A DNA stretch of 64,000 nt from Streptomyces sp. NBC_01471 (GTDB lineage: Bacteria > Actinomycetota > Actinomycetes > Streptomycetales > Streptomycetaceae). A program made the translations under genes and the position numbers. The stretch lies in contig NZ_CP109450.1 of the NCBI RefSeq assembly GCF_041438865.1, positions 3,706,501 to 3,770,500 on the forward strand, given 5' to 3'. Of the stretch, positions 33,722-42,207 are shown in pieces; position 1 is the stretch's first letter; every line of letters starts with the position of its first letter. Below the pieces are notes generated by a model, which saw nothing but the letters and a program-made list of their open reading frames with translations, ran no database searches and was not told where the DNA came from.

Positions 33722-35311
33722 GTGAGCGGGGCGGCGGGCGAGGCCGCCAGGCGGCGGACCTTCGCGGTCATCAGCCACCCGGACGCGGGCAAGTCGACGA
33801 TCACCGAGGCCCTGGCCCTGCACGCGCACGCCATCACCGAGGCGGGCGCCGTGCACGGAAAGTCGGGGCGGCGCGCGGTCGCGTCCGACTGGATGGAGAT
33901 GGAGAAGGCGCGCGGTATCTCCGTGACGTCGGCTGTGCTCCAGTTCGACCACCGCGGCCATGTGCTCAACCTCCTCGACACCCCCGGTCACGCGGACTTC
34001 TCCGAGGACACCTACCGGGTGCTCGCCGCGGTCGACTGCGCGGTGATGCTCATCGACGCGGCCAAGGGCCTGGAGGAGCAGACCCGCAAGCTCTTCGACG
34101 TCTGCCGGCACCGCCGTATCCCGGTGATCACCTTCGTCAACAAGTGGGACCGGCCGGGCCGGGAGGCCCTGGAACTGCTCGACGAGATCGAGCGCGAGCT
34201 GCGCGTCCGGCCCACACCGGTGACCTGGCCGGTCGGCGAGGCCGGTGAGATGCGCGGTCTGATCGACGCGCGCTCGCCCGAGCGGATGCTGCGCTACACC
34301 CGCGCGCCCGGCGGCGCCCACCAGGCCGAGGAGGAGATCATCTCGGCCGAGCAGGCCGCCACCGAGGAGGGCGACCGCTGGGAGCAGGCCACCGAGGAGC
34401 TCCAGCTGCTCCAGGCCGAGGGCGCCGAATTCGACCCGGAGACGTTCCTCGGCGCCACGTCGACGCCGGTCTTCTTCGGTGCGGCGGTCTCCAACATCGG
34501 TGTACGGCTGCTGCTCGACGCGATCGTGGATCTCGCCCCGGCACCGTACGCCCGCGAGATGGAGGGCGGCGGCGCCCGCCCGGTCGACTCGCCCTTCTCC
34601 GGTCTCGTCTTCAAGGTGCAGGCGAACATGGACCCCTCGCACCGGGACCGCATCGCGTTCCTGCGGGTGTGCTCGGGGGTCTTCGAGCGGGGGGCGACCG
34701 TCACCCGGGCCGCGACCGGGCGGCCGTTCGCCACCAAGTACGCGCACAGCATCTTCGGCCAGGACCGCTCGATGGTCGACACCGCCTACCCCGGCGACGT
34801 CGTCGGCCTGGGCAACGCGGCGGCGCTCCGGGTGGGCGACACGCTGTACGACGGACCGCCCGCCATGTTCCCGCCGATGCCGACCTTCGCGCCCGAGCAC
34901 TTCGCCGCCGTACGCCCGGTCGACATCAGCCGCTCCAAGCAGTTCCGGCGCGGGATCGCCCAGCTCGACGAGGAGGGCGTGGTCCAGGTGCTGGTCTCGG
35001 ACCGGCGCGGGGACCAGTCGCCGGTGCTCGCGGCGGTGGGGCCGATGCAGTTCGACGTGGTGACGCACCGGATGGCGGGCGAGTTCTCCTCGCCGGTCCG
35101 TCTTGAGTTCCTGCCGTACCACCTGGCCAGGTCGACGGACGCGGCGGGCGGCGAGGCGCTGAACAGCGCGCGGCTGGTCCAGGGCGAGGCGCTGACCCGG
35201 GTCCGCGACAAGGAGGTGCTGGCGCTCTTCCCTGACAAGTGGCAGGCCAACTCCTTCCAGCGGGCGTTCCCGGACGCCCGCCTCGACCACCTGCTGGCCG
35301 CGCACGACTAG
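33722..35311 (+). CDS. prfC: Peptide chain release factor 3
   Basis: The protein has 529 residues, the normal length. GTPase motifs: G1 SHPDAGKST (residues 18-26), switch 1 region KARGISVTSAVLQFDHRG, G3 DTPGHADFSEDTYR, G4 VNKWDR. The RF3-specific segments PVTWPVGEAGEMRGLIDARS and KYAHSIFGQDRSMVDTAYPG are present. RF3 recycles RF1/RF2 from the ribosome after peptide release. The GTG at 33722 was chosen because GGAG lies five bases before it and RRRTFAVISHPDAGKST starts soon after, as in E. coli RF3. It is monocistronic. Confidence 0.96.
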   Translation: MSGAAGEAARRRTFAVISHPDAGKSTITEALALHAHAITEAGAVHGKSGRRAVASDWMEMEKARGISVTSAVLQFDHRGHVLNLLDTPGHADFSEDTYRVLAAVDCAVMLIDAAKGLEEQTRKLFDVCRHRRIPVITFVNKWDRPGREALELLDEIERELRVRPTPVTWPVGEAGEMRGLIDARSPERMLRYTRAPGGAHQAEEEIISAEQAATEEGDRWEQATEELQLLQAEGAEFDPETFLGATSTPVFFGAAVSNIGVRLLLDAIVDLAPAPYAREMEGGGARPVDSPFSGLVFKVQANMDPSHRDRIAFLRVCSGVFERGATVTRAATGRPFATKYAHSIFGQDRSMVDTAYPGDVVGLGNAAALRVGDTLYDGPPAMFPPMPTFAPEHFAAVRPVDISRSKQFRRGIAQLDEEGVVQVLVSDRRGDQSPVLAAVGPMQFDVVTHRMAGEFSSPVRLEFLPYHLARSTDAAGGEALNSARLVQGEALTRVRDKEVLALFPDKWQANSFQRAFPDARLDHLLAAHD

Positions 35312-35389
35312 AGCCCGTCCGGTCGGTCTTCGCGGGCCGCGACGCCGGCACGGCACCGCGCGGCCCGGGCGACGTACCGGTGCCGCGCC

Positions 35390-35442
35390 CCCCTGCCCCT
35401 GCCCCTGCCCCTGCCCCTGCCCCAACGCCCCGCGGCGGGGCG
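35390..35442 (+). terminator. Hairpin terminator with CCCCTG tandem repeat after prfC
   Basis: Five copies of the hexamer CCCCTG run from 35390 to 35419, followed by CGCCCC-GCGGC-GGGGCG, a six-pair hairpin at 35426-35442. The hairpin is a reasonable terminator for prfC, which ends 115 bases upstream. The hexamer run is a simple-sequence repeat of unknown meaning. Confidence 0.45.
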
Positions 35443-35563
35443 GGGGCATGCTTTCGTCGCGCAGGGGCGGGAACTGCGGGCTGCGGATGTAACGCTTTTC
35501 GGCGCCGCGGACTAGTACGGGGTGTAAGGCATCGCACCTTTGACCTCTCCTGAGGAGCCGTCC

Positions 35564-36142
35564 GTGCCAGCGGAGCATCCGATAGCACCACCCGCGCGGG
35601 ACCCGGCCGGGTTCGCCGCGTTCTACGAGCAGCACTTCGACACTGTGCTCGGTTTCGTCACCAGGCGCGTCGACAACGCGCACCTCGCCGCCGACCTGAC
35701 CGCGGACATCTTCGTGGCCGCCCTGGAGGGCGCGCACACCTACGACACCCGGCGCGGCGCACCCGTCGCCTGGCTCTACGGCATCTCCCGCAACGTCATC
35801 CACGCCCACTTCCACGGCAGCGCACGCGAGCAGCAGGCGGTCGCCCGGATCAGCGGGCGGCGGCTGCTGGACGACCAGGACGTCACCGCCATCGAAGCGC
35901 GGATCGACGCCGGCCGCGCCGCCCGGCAGCTCGCGTCCGCCCATGCCGGCCTCTCCGAACCGCTGCGCCAGGTGCTCGACCTGGTCGTCCTGGACGGGCT
36001 CCCGATCCGAGAGGCGGCACAGGCGCTGGGCATCAGCTCGACCACCGCCCGGGTACGGCTGCACCGCGCCCGCAAGGTCCTGCGCACCGCCGGCCAGTCC
36101 CATGCCGTCACCCACGACACCCTTCTGGAGGCCACCCAGTGA
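35564..36142 (+). CDS. ECF-type RNA polymerase sigma factor
   Basis: The protein has 192 residues. Region 2: FAAFYEQHFDTVLGFVTRRV, HLAADLTADIFVAALEGAHT and APVAWLYGISRNVIHAHFHG. Region 4: LSEPLRQVLDLVVLDGLPIR and AAQALGISSTTARVRLHRAR. It directs RNA polymerase to a small regulon in response to an envelope signal, probably held in check by the coupled membrane protein. GTG at 35564 follows GAGGAG; a TTG at 35540 is less likely. The last codons overlap the next start as GTGA (36139-36142). Confidence 0.9.
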   Translation: MPAEHPIAPPARDPAGFAAFYEQHFDTVLGFVTRRVDNAHLAADLTADIFVAALEGAHTYDTRRGAPVAWLYGISRNVIHAHFHGSAREQQAVARISGRRLLDDQDVTAIEARIDAGRAARQLASAHAGLSEPLRQVLDLVVLDGLPIREAAQALGISSTTARVRLHRARKVLRTAGQSHAVTHDTLLEATQ

Positions 36143-36795
36143 ACGCCCCCGTGCACTTCAAGCAGCAGCTCGCCGCCGAACTGAACGCCCGCGCCACCTC
36201 CCTGTCCGCCCCCACCGGCCACCGCACCCTGCTCCGGCTCCCCGCGCCCCGCCGCCGGGTGGCTCTCACGGTGGGCCTCGCCGCCGCGGCCGCCGCTGTG
36301 GCGGTCGCGGTGCCGCAGATGTCCGGGTCGCAGGACGCACACCAGACCGCGTCGGCACCGCACAGCACCACGGGCACCGGCGCGTCGGCCGCACCGGACT
36401 CGCAGGGCACCGCGGCCGCCGGGGGCCTCCACATCGTCAACGCCGACTACGCCGTGCAGGCCAAGGCGGGCGGCCTGGTCTCCGTGCAACTGTTCAACCT
36501 GAAGGGCGCTCCCGGCCTGCAGGCCGCGCTGGACAAGGCGGGCATCCCCGCGAAGGTGCTGGTGCCCTCGGCCTCCTGCTCCACCACGGGCCGCCCCGAC
36601 ACCAGCCCGCACGGCAGCCTCCTGAAGGTGGCGCCGCGGTCCGGCTTCCACAGCAACGGGACCCGCGACTTCAAGCCCGGTGCCATCGTCCCGGGGGACC
36701 ACCTGCTGTTCATCCCGGACTCGAAGAGCGGCCCGGTGTCGGGGCTGGCCGTCAAGCTGGTACACCAACTGCCCAGCTGCATCCCGGCCAACTAG
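36139..36795 (+). CDS. Membrane-anchored partner of the ECF sigma factor
   Basis: The protein has 218 residues. A cytoplasmic N-terminus of about 38 residues (HFKQQLAAELNARATSLSAP) precedes one transmembrane helix (VALTVGLAAAAAAVAVAVP, about 41-59) and an extracellular part rich in Ser/Thr/Ala near the membrane, then a globular region with one Cys pair (PSASCSTTGRP and LPSCIPAN). No HxxxCxxC zinc motif is seen, so it is not a ZAS-type anti-sigma factor, but position, coupling and topology fit a sigma-factor partner. Its stop codon abuts the end of the transposon remnant. Confidence 0.72.
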   Translation: MNAPVHFKQQLAAELNARATSLSAPTGHRTLLRLPAPRRRVALTVGLAAAAAAVAVAVPQMSGSQDAHQTASAPHSTTGTGASAAPDSQGTAAAGGLHIVNADYAVQAKAGGLVSVQLFNLKGAPGLQAALDKAGIPAKVLVPSASCSTTGRPDTSPHGSLLKVAPRSGFHSNGTRDFKPGAIVPGDHLLFIPDSKSGPVSGLAVKLVHQLPSCIPAN

Positions 36796-37144
36796 GGTCC
36801 GTTGTGAAAGTGCTGGTCACAGCCGCTCGTTGAGGACTGCGACCAGCACGGTCGTCCCGTAGCGGCCCGCGAGCCCGCCATACCTCGTGGCTACAGCCCG
36901 GAACAGGTCATGGACCCGGTCCCACGGCCCGTGGCGTTCCGGCACGTCACGCCGGGGAGCACCCGTCCGGGTCCGCCACCGTATGCCGTCCATCAGCTGC
37001 CGCCGCGTCCACACCGGCGGACGGCCCGACTTGATGCCCCGCGGCAACAGCGGCTCAAGTCGGGCCCACTGGCCGTTCGTCAGATCCCCACGTCCCCCGG
37101 GACGTGACCATCAACGATCAGGATCAACTTTCGCAATAAGAGCC
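36796..37144. mobile_element. MITE-like IS5-family remnant
   Basis: The segment of about 350 bases ends in related, imperfect inverted repeats: TTGTGAAAGT (36801-36810) on the left and TTGCGAAAGT read leftwards at 37127-37136 on the right. Between them lies an IS5-type transposase from which the middle is missing. Both ends being kept while the core is lost is the structure of a non-autonomous, MITE-like derivative. It sits directly after the sigma-partner stop codon and before the SDR gene. Exact ends and any target duplication are not certain. Confidence 0.6.
36817..37110 (-). pseudogene. Internally deleted IS5-family transposase
   Basis: Reading leftwards from about 37110: GRGDLTNGQWARLEPLLP, then RGIKSGRPPVWTRRQLMDG and IRWRTRTGAPRRDVPERHGP, the standard N-terminus of IS5-family DDE transposases. 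After WDRVHDLFR the text jumps to ATRYGGLAGRYGTTVLVAVL and NERL-stop, which resembles the C-terminus of the same family. The catalytic core with the DDE residues, about 150-200 residues, is missing, apparently by an in-frame deletion. No clear start codon is found in frame. The protein cannot be active. Confidence 0.7.
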
Positions 37145-37152
37145 TGGCCGGC

Positions 37153-37947
37153 CTACGCGGTTGTGGCGATGCCGCCGTCGACGGGGATCACGGCGCCTGT
37201 CAGGTATGCGCCTGCCCGGCTGGCGAGGAACACGGCGACACCCGCCATGTCGTCGTCGCGGCCGATCCGGCCCAGTGGGGCCGCCGCCGCGATCGCCTCG
37301 CCGAACTCATCGAGGGTTGCGGCCATCATCGTCGACGGGAACGGTCCCGGCGCCACGGCGTTCACGGTGACGTGCTGCGGTCCCAGTTCCTTGGCGAGCA
37401 CTCTGGTGAGTTGATGCAGTGCGGCCTTGCTGCTGGAGTACGAGTAGTTGGGCCGCTGGGGGATGTGGATGGCGGCGATGCTGCCGATGTTGATGATCCG
37501 TGCGGGATCGTCGGCGGTGCCCGCCCCGCGAAGTGCGGGCAGCAGCGCCTGGACCAGCCAGAACGGCGCCTTCAGGTTGAGGTCGACGACCGTGTCCCAG
37601 GCCGCGTCCGGGAACGTCGCCAGCGGCTCGTCCCATATGGCGCCCGCGTTGTTGACGAGGATGTCGAGAGGCTCCGAGCCGGCGGTGACGAGGTCGGACA
37701 GTCGCCGGCACTCGTCGTGGCGGGACAGGTCGGCGGGGATGGCTCGCACCTCACCAAATGTGGACAGCTGTTCCTGCGCCTGAGCGCACGCTTCTGCGTT
37801 GCGTGAGCTGATGACCACGCGGACGCCCGCCTGGAGAAGGCCGCGCGCGATCATCATTCCGATGCCTCGGGTGCCACCGGTGACGAGCGCGCGCTTTCCA
37901 CGCAGATCGAAAAGTTCTGCATGCGTTGTGAATCGGTGGTCTGCCAC
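37153..37947 (-). CDS. Short-chain dehydrogenase/reductase
   Basis: The protein has 264 residues. Cofactor motif VTGGTRGIGMMIARGLLQAG, then DILVNNAGAIWDEPLATFPD, catalytic Ser in INIGSIAAIHIP, YSYSSSKAALHQL with the Tyr/Lys pair, and VAPGPFPSTMMAATLDEFG. Arg residues near the second strand (SSRNAEACAQAQ) favour NADP(H). Classical SDR oxidoreductase; substrate unknown. GTG at 37947. Upstream lies a MerR-type promoter (38018-38048), so it may belong to a redox- or electrophile-responsive regulon. Confidence 0.9.
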   Translation of the reverse strand: MADHRFTTHAELFDLRGKRALVTGGTRGIGMMIARGLLQAGVRVVISSRNAEACAQAQEQLSTFGEVRAIPADLSRHDECRRLSDLVTAGSEPLDILVNNAGAIWDEPLATFPDAAWDTVVDLNLKAPFWLVQALLPALRGAGTADDPARIINIGSIAAIHIPQRPNYSYSSSKAALHQLTRVLAKELGPQHVTVNAVAPGPFPSTMMAATLDEFGEAIAAAAPLGRIGRDDDMAGVAVFLASRAGAYLTGAVIPVDGGIATTA

Positions 37948-38017
37948 TTGCCGTCTTTCCAGTTGATCGTGTGGGATGACGCGTCGACGCGTTGGGTGTT
38001 CGGTTCAGCTGTCTCAA

Positions 38018-38048
38018 ACGCTATGACCCTGGAGTGCTCTCCAAGCAA
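38018..38048 (-). promoter_or_regulatory. MerR-type promoter with 19-base spacer
   Basis: On the minus strand: a -35-like TTGCTT (38043-38048), exactly 19 bases, then TAGCGT (38018-38023) as -10. The spacer carries a dyad, CTTGGAG against CTCCAGG around a short centre. This overlong spacer with a dyad is the hallmark of promoters activated by MerR-family regulators. It points at the SDR gene with a leader of about 60 bases. Confidence 0.65.
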
Positions 38049-38158
38049 GCGGATCAGGGCGACTCCGACAACGTGGCGAGGTGTCGTGCCGGGCGTCGCG
38101 GGCCCACGAAGACCGGCCGGACAGGGCCCCGCCACAGCTCAGCGGGGCTCCGTCCGGC

Positions 38159-39682
38159 TCAGCCCGCGCACTCCGTGTCGTGCTCCGGCCGCTGCCCCGT
38201 GGTGAAGAACCGCGTCACGGTGCGGTCACCGCAGTCGTTCCCGGTGCCCAGATAGGAGCCGTGCCCGCCGCTGTCGACCGTCACCAGGCGGGCCCGGCCG
38301 CCGAGCGCGGCGCGCATCTTCAGGGCGCCGGAGTACGGGGTGGCGGGGTCCCGGCGGTTCTGGATCATCAGGATGTCGGACGGGCCCCGGTCGGTGATCC
38401 GGGCGGGCTGCCCGGCCGGCGCGTCCTTCCAGAAGGCGCAGGGCGTGACGTTCACCGGCATCCCCGCCGTGAGGGGGTGGGCGGCCCGGTCGGCCGCCAC
38501 CGCGGGCCCGTACGAGGAGATGGGACCCGGCCAGCGCACGTCGTTGCAGATCACCCCGATCGAGACCGCCGCGTCCTCGTCGGTCATGGCCTGCGCCAGA
38601 TCGGGGGTTAGGACAGGTGTCGCGGCCGGGTCCTGCGCGGCCTCGATCAGCCGGGCCAGCTGCGGGAACGCGTCTTCCCCGTACAGCGCGGTCTGGAGCG
38701 CCTGCCGGAGCAGCGTGCCGGTCAGCGGGGCGCCCGGGGTGGTCGTCTCCTTCGGCTCCCGGTCCAGCTTCGCGGCCAGGGCGAGGAACAACGGCCGCAC
38801 CTCGGCGGGCCGTTGGGCCAGCCGCAGCCCCGCGTCCGCCCTGGCCGGATCGGCGGCCCAGGCCGCGAAGTCGGGCATCCGGTCCTCCACGCCGACCGCC
38901 GCGTTCGCCAGCCAGCCGCGCCCGACCCGCGACGGGTCGGGGTCGCCACTGCTGTCCAGGACCCAGCGGTCGGTGTGCTGCGGGTACTTCTGCGCGTACT
39001 GGGCACTGACGTACGTCCCGTACGACACCCCCCACGCCGACAGCTTCTCCTCGCCCAGCGCCTGCCGGAAGCGGTCGATGTCGCGCACCTCGTTGGCCGT
39101 GGTGAGGCTGCGCAGGACCGCGCCGCCGTTGCGGGCGCACGCCTCCGCGGTCCGCCGGGATCTCGCGGTGTTCGCCGCGATCCCGCCGTCCGCGGCGGGC
39201 CAGGACCGGAGCGTCACCAGATGCCGGTCGGCCGCGTCGAGCCCGCAGCCCGCCCGCGTACTGCCGCCCACGCCACGGGGATCGAGGCTGACGATGTCGT
39301 ACGCGCCGTCCAACTGCCCGCGCAGCGCCGCCCCCTTCTGCGTCAGCCGCTGTACCCCGGACGAGCCGGGCCCCCCGGGGATCACGATGAGCGTCCCGCG
39401 CCGCGCGGCCGGCCGGTCACTGCGCAGCCGGGACACGGCGAGCGTGAGCTGCGGCCCGTCCGGACGGCGGTAGTCGAGCGGTACGGGCAGCTCGGCGCAC
39501 TCCTGGTCGGCGGGGCCACCGGGCCGGGCGCAGTCCCGCCAGGCGAGCGAGGGGACCGGTGCGGCTGCGGCTGCGGGCACCGCCCCGGCGTGTGCGGCCG
39601 GTACGGCGGTGGCGGTGAGAGCGGCGGCGACGGCTGTCGCGGACAGTGCGCGGAAGAGGCCCCTGCGGGCGTAACTGGTCAT
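38159..39682 (-). CDS. Secreted TAP-type alpha/beta-hydrolase peptidase
   Basis: The protein has 507 residues. The signal peptide is RRGLFRALSATAVAAALTAT to VPAAHA. The oxyanion loop is LIVIPGGPGSSGVQRLTQKG, the nucleophile elbow AWGVSYGTYVSAQYAQKYPQ, the acid in QNRRDPATPYSGA, and the His in SGGHGSY; the C-terminal part matches the TAP-like domain. Homologues are the mycelium-associated tripeptidyl aminopeptidases SlpD/SlpE of Streptomyces. It would cleave short peptides outside the cell. The ATG at 39682 lacks a clear ribosome site. Confidence 0.9.
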   Translation of the reverse strand: MTSYARRGLFRALSATAVAAALTATAVPAAHAGAVPAAAAAPVPSLAWRDCARPGGPADQECAELPVPLDYRRPDGPQLTLAVSRLRSDRPAARRGTLIVIPGGPGSSGVQRLTQKGAALRGQLDGAYDIVSLDPRGVGGSTRAGCGLDAADRHLVTLRSWPAADGGIAANTARSRRTAEACARNGGAVLRSLTTANEVRDIDRFRQALGEEKLSAWGVSYGTYVSAQYAQKYPQHTDRWVLDSSGDPDPSRVGRGWLANAAVGVEDRMPDFAAWAADPARADAGLRLAQRPAEVRPLFLALAAKLDREPKETTTPGAPLTGTLLRQALQTALYGEDAFPQLARLIEAAQDPAATPVLTPDLAQAMTDEDAAVSIGVICNDVRWPGPISSYGPAVAADRAAHPLTAGMPVNVTPCAFWKDAPAGQPARITDRGPSDILMIQNRRDPATPYSGALKMRAALGGRARLVTVDSGGHGSYLGTGNDCGDRTVTRFFTTGQRPEHDTECAG

Positions 39683-39798
39683 GGGGACAAGGGTTGTTGA
39701 ACCGAACGACCGTGCCCATACGACAGGCACGAGGCCGCGGGCGGGGGGTACCCCCCGCCTCAGGGGCCCCTACGGACGGCCCCGGACGGGCTCAGAGG

Positions 39799-40818
39799 TC
39801 ACCCGACAGCCCCCTGGCCCGGCGCCGGGCCGCCGAAGCACTCCTGGGCCCGGCTCAGCACCAGGTCGATGAAGTCGCTGACGACGGGGGTGCGGGTACG
39901 GCCCGTCACCCGGGTCAGGCCGACCGTGCGGGAGGCGCCCGGGTCGTCGAGCGGCAGGTCCACGAGACCGGGGACCCGGACCGGTGACGGGGGCAGCACC
40001 GCGACTCCGAGGCCCGCCGCGACGAAGCCCCGGATGGTGGCGATCTCGGCACCCTCGAACGCGACGCGCGGCGGGAAACCGGCGGCGGTGCAGAGGCTGT
40101 TGACCAGACGGCGCAGGCCGTAGCCGGAGGCGGCCATCACGAAGTCCTCGTGCTCCGCTTCGGCCAGCCGGACCCGGCCCCGCCGGGCCAGCCGGTGGCC
40201 GGCCGGGACGACCAGGCTCAGCGGCTCGGCGGCGACGGGCAGGGTGGTGATGCCCGGTTCGTCGGGCAGCGGCGAGGTCAGGCAGAGATCGACCTCGCCC
40301 GCGCGCAGCCGGTCGAGCAGACCCTGCGCGTTGTCCTGGACCAGCTGGAAGCGGACCTGCGGGTGCCGGTCCCGGAACCAGCTGACCAGCAGCGGCACCG
40401 GGGCCGAGCCGAGCGCGGGCAGGAAGCCCAGGGCGACGGTGCCCGGCATGTCGGTGGCCAGCCGCAGTTCCTCGCAGCCCGTCGCGATCTCCTCCAGGCC
40501 CCGCTGCACCCGGGCCAGGAAGGCGCGACCCTGCCGGGTCAGCCGCAGCCCCCGGCCCTCCCGGTCGAAGAGCGGGGTACCGACGGCCGCCTCCAGCCGG
40601 GCGACACTGCGGCTGACCGTCGACTGCGGGGTGCCCAGCTCGCTCGCCGCGGCGGAGAGATGCTCCAGACCGGCCACCGTCACGAACCGCACGAGGTCCG
40701 GGCACATCCCCAGCAGCGGCGCCGACAGGAGCGCGGCCTCCATCGGCAGCGCGCCGGGCGCTGCCGATGGGGGAAGTACGGGTGCGGGGCGGCCGGAACC
40801 GTACGATCGGTGTTCCAT
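39799..40818 (-). CDS. LysR-family transcriptional regulator
   Basis: Up to 339 residues. Helix-turn-helix: LVRFVTVAGLEHLSAAASEL and TPQSTVSRSVARLEAAVGTP; then the periplasmic-binding-like effector domain with LGFLPALGSAPVPLLVSWF and AGLGVAVLPPSPV. The start is uncertain: ATG 40818 gives an extra 35-residue N-terminus and lies inside a palindrome (40812-40827), whereas ATG 40743 begins much nearer the HTH and would leave the palindrome in the promoter. It is divergent from the interrupted MFS gene, which it probably regulates. Confidence 0.88.
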   Translation of the reverse strand: MEHRSYGSGRPAPVLPPSAAPGALPMEAALLSAPLLGMCPDLVRFVTVAGLEHLSAAASELGTPQSTVSRSVARLEAAVGTPLFDREGRGLRLTRQGRAFLARVQRGLEEIATGCEELRLATDMPGTVALGFLPALGSAPVPLLVSWFRDRHPQVRFQLVQDNAQGLLDRLRAGEVDLCLTSPLPDEPGITTLPVAAEPLSLVVPAGHRLARRGRVRLAEAEHEDFVMAASGYGLRRLVNSLCTAAGFPPRVAFEGAEIATIRGFVAAGLGVAVLPPSPVRVPGLVDLPLDDPGASRTVGLTRVTGRTRTPVVSDFIDLVLSRAQECFGGPAPGQGAVG

Positions 40819-40827
40819 ATACGGAAC
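40812..40827. promoter_or_regulatory. Palindrome between LysR and MFS genes
   Basis: GTTCCATATACGGAAC, a 16-base palindrome with one mismatched pair, sits 58 bases before the MFS start and over the upstream possible LysR start. A second partial dyad (TCC-ATGCAT-TGGA) lies around 40841-40853. Both are candidate LysR sites for the divergent pair. Confidence 0.5.
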
Positions 40828-40884
40828 ATACATCGGGCATCCATGCATTGGACGCATGAACAGCGTCCGGCCTACCGTCGTCCG

Positions 40885-42207
40885 GTGACTGACCCGCACA
40901 TATCGCCTGCCGCGCACACGCGGGGGACACCCGGTTTCCGCCGGGCCACCGGGGCGCTCTTCGCCGCCGGGATGACCACGTTCATGACGCTGTACTGCGT
41001 CCAGGCCCTGCTGCCCGCCCTGTCCACCCACTTCGACCTGTCCCCCGCGGCCTCGTCACTGACCATCTCGGTCTCGACCGCCGCCATGGCCGTCGCCGTG
41101 GTGCCGCTGACCGCCCTCTCCGACGCGTGGAGCAGGACCGGGATGATGAGCCTGGCGCTGGGCGCGGCGGCGCTGCTCGGCATCGCGGCGGCCTTCGCGC
41201 CCAACTACCCGACGCTGCTGGTCTTCCGGGTCCTCCAGGGCCTCGCGCTCGCCGGGCTCCAGGCAACGGCGATGTCGTACCTGGCCGAGGAGGTGCACCG
41301 CGAGTCGCTCGGCCAGGCCATGGGGCTCTATGTGGCGGGCAACGGCATCGGCGGGATGGCGGGCCGCCTCGTCGCCGACGGGGTGCTGGACCTGACCGGC
41401 AGCTGGCGCTGGGCCATCGGCGCGGTCGGCGCGGTGGCCGCCGTGGCCGCCGGGGTCTTCCATCTGACGGTGCCCGCCTCCGTACGCTTCGTCCGCCGGG
41501 AGGCCAGGCCGCGCGCGCTGGCGTCCGCGATCGGACGGGCGCTGCCGGACGGCGCCCTGCTCAGGCTCTATCTGATCGGCTTCGTGGCGATGGCCGCGTT
41601 CGTCACCGTCTACAACTACCTCGGGTTCCGGCTCATCGAGGCACCGTTCAACCTGTCCCAGACGACGGCGGGGCTGCTCTTCATCGCGTACACCGCGGGT
41701 TCGTTCTCGTCGGCCGCCGCCGGCCGGCTGGTCGACCGGTACGGCCGCCCCCGCGTGCTGCTGCCCGCGCTGTTCGTCACGATCGCGGGGCTCGTGGTGA
41801 TGCTCGTACCGCACCTCGGCGCCGTCATCCCCGGCCTGGTGATCTTCACCGTGGGCTTCTTCGCGGCCCACGCGGTGGCCAGCGGCTGGGTCGGCGGGCG
41901 GTCCACCGTGCTGGGGGTGTAGGGCGCGGCGGTCTACCTGTTCTTCTACTACATCGGCAGCGCGGTCGGCGGTTCCGTGGGCGGTATCGCCTACTCCGCG
42001 GGAGCGTGGAACGGCCTGACCCTCTACTGCGGCGGCCTGGTCGCGGTGGCGCTGCTCAGTGCGGTGACGCTGCGCTGGGTACGGTCCGCGGCCCGGCCGG
42101 GGTCACCGGCCGCGCAGTCCCCGCCGCCTGCCGCTGAATCGGTGGAATCCGTGGCCGAGCCGTCCGCGGTCACTCGACCCGGCGACGGCTCCGGCGGCGG
42201 GCGGTGA
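40885..42207 (+). pseudogene. MFS transporter interrupted by an in-frame amber codon
   Basis: From GTG 40885 the frame gives a CynX/YnfM-like MFS protein: FMTLYCVQALLPALSTHFDL, SDAWSRTGMMSLALGAAALL, FRVLQGLALAGLQATAMSYL and so on. At 41920-41922 it meets TAG after RSTVLGV; the same frame then continues as GAAVYLFFYYIGSAVGGSVG, clear MFS helices 11 and 12, to 42207. A CAG-to-TAG change would restore a protein of 440 residues. As written the product lacks the last two helices (345 residues remain) and is likely inactive unless read through. A sequencing error cannot be excluded. Confidence 0.82.
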
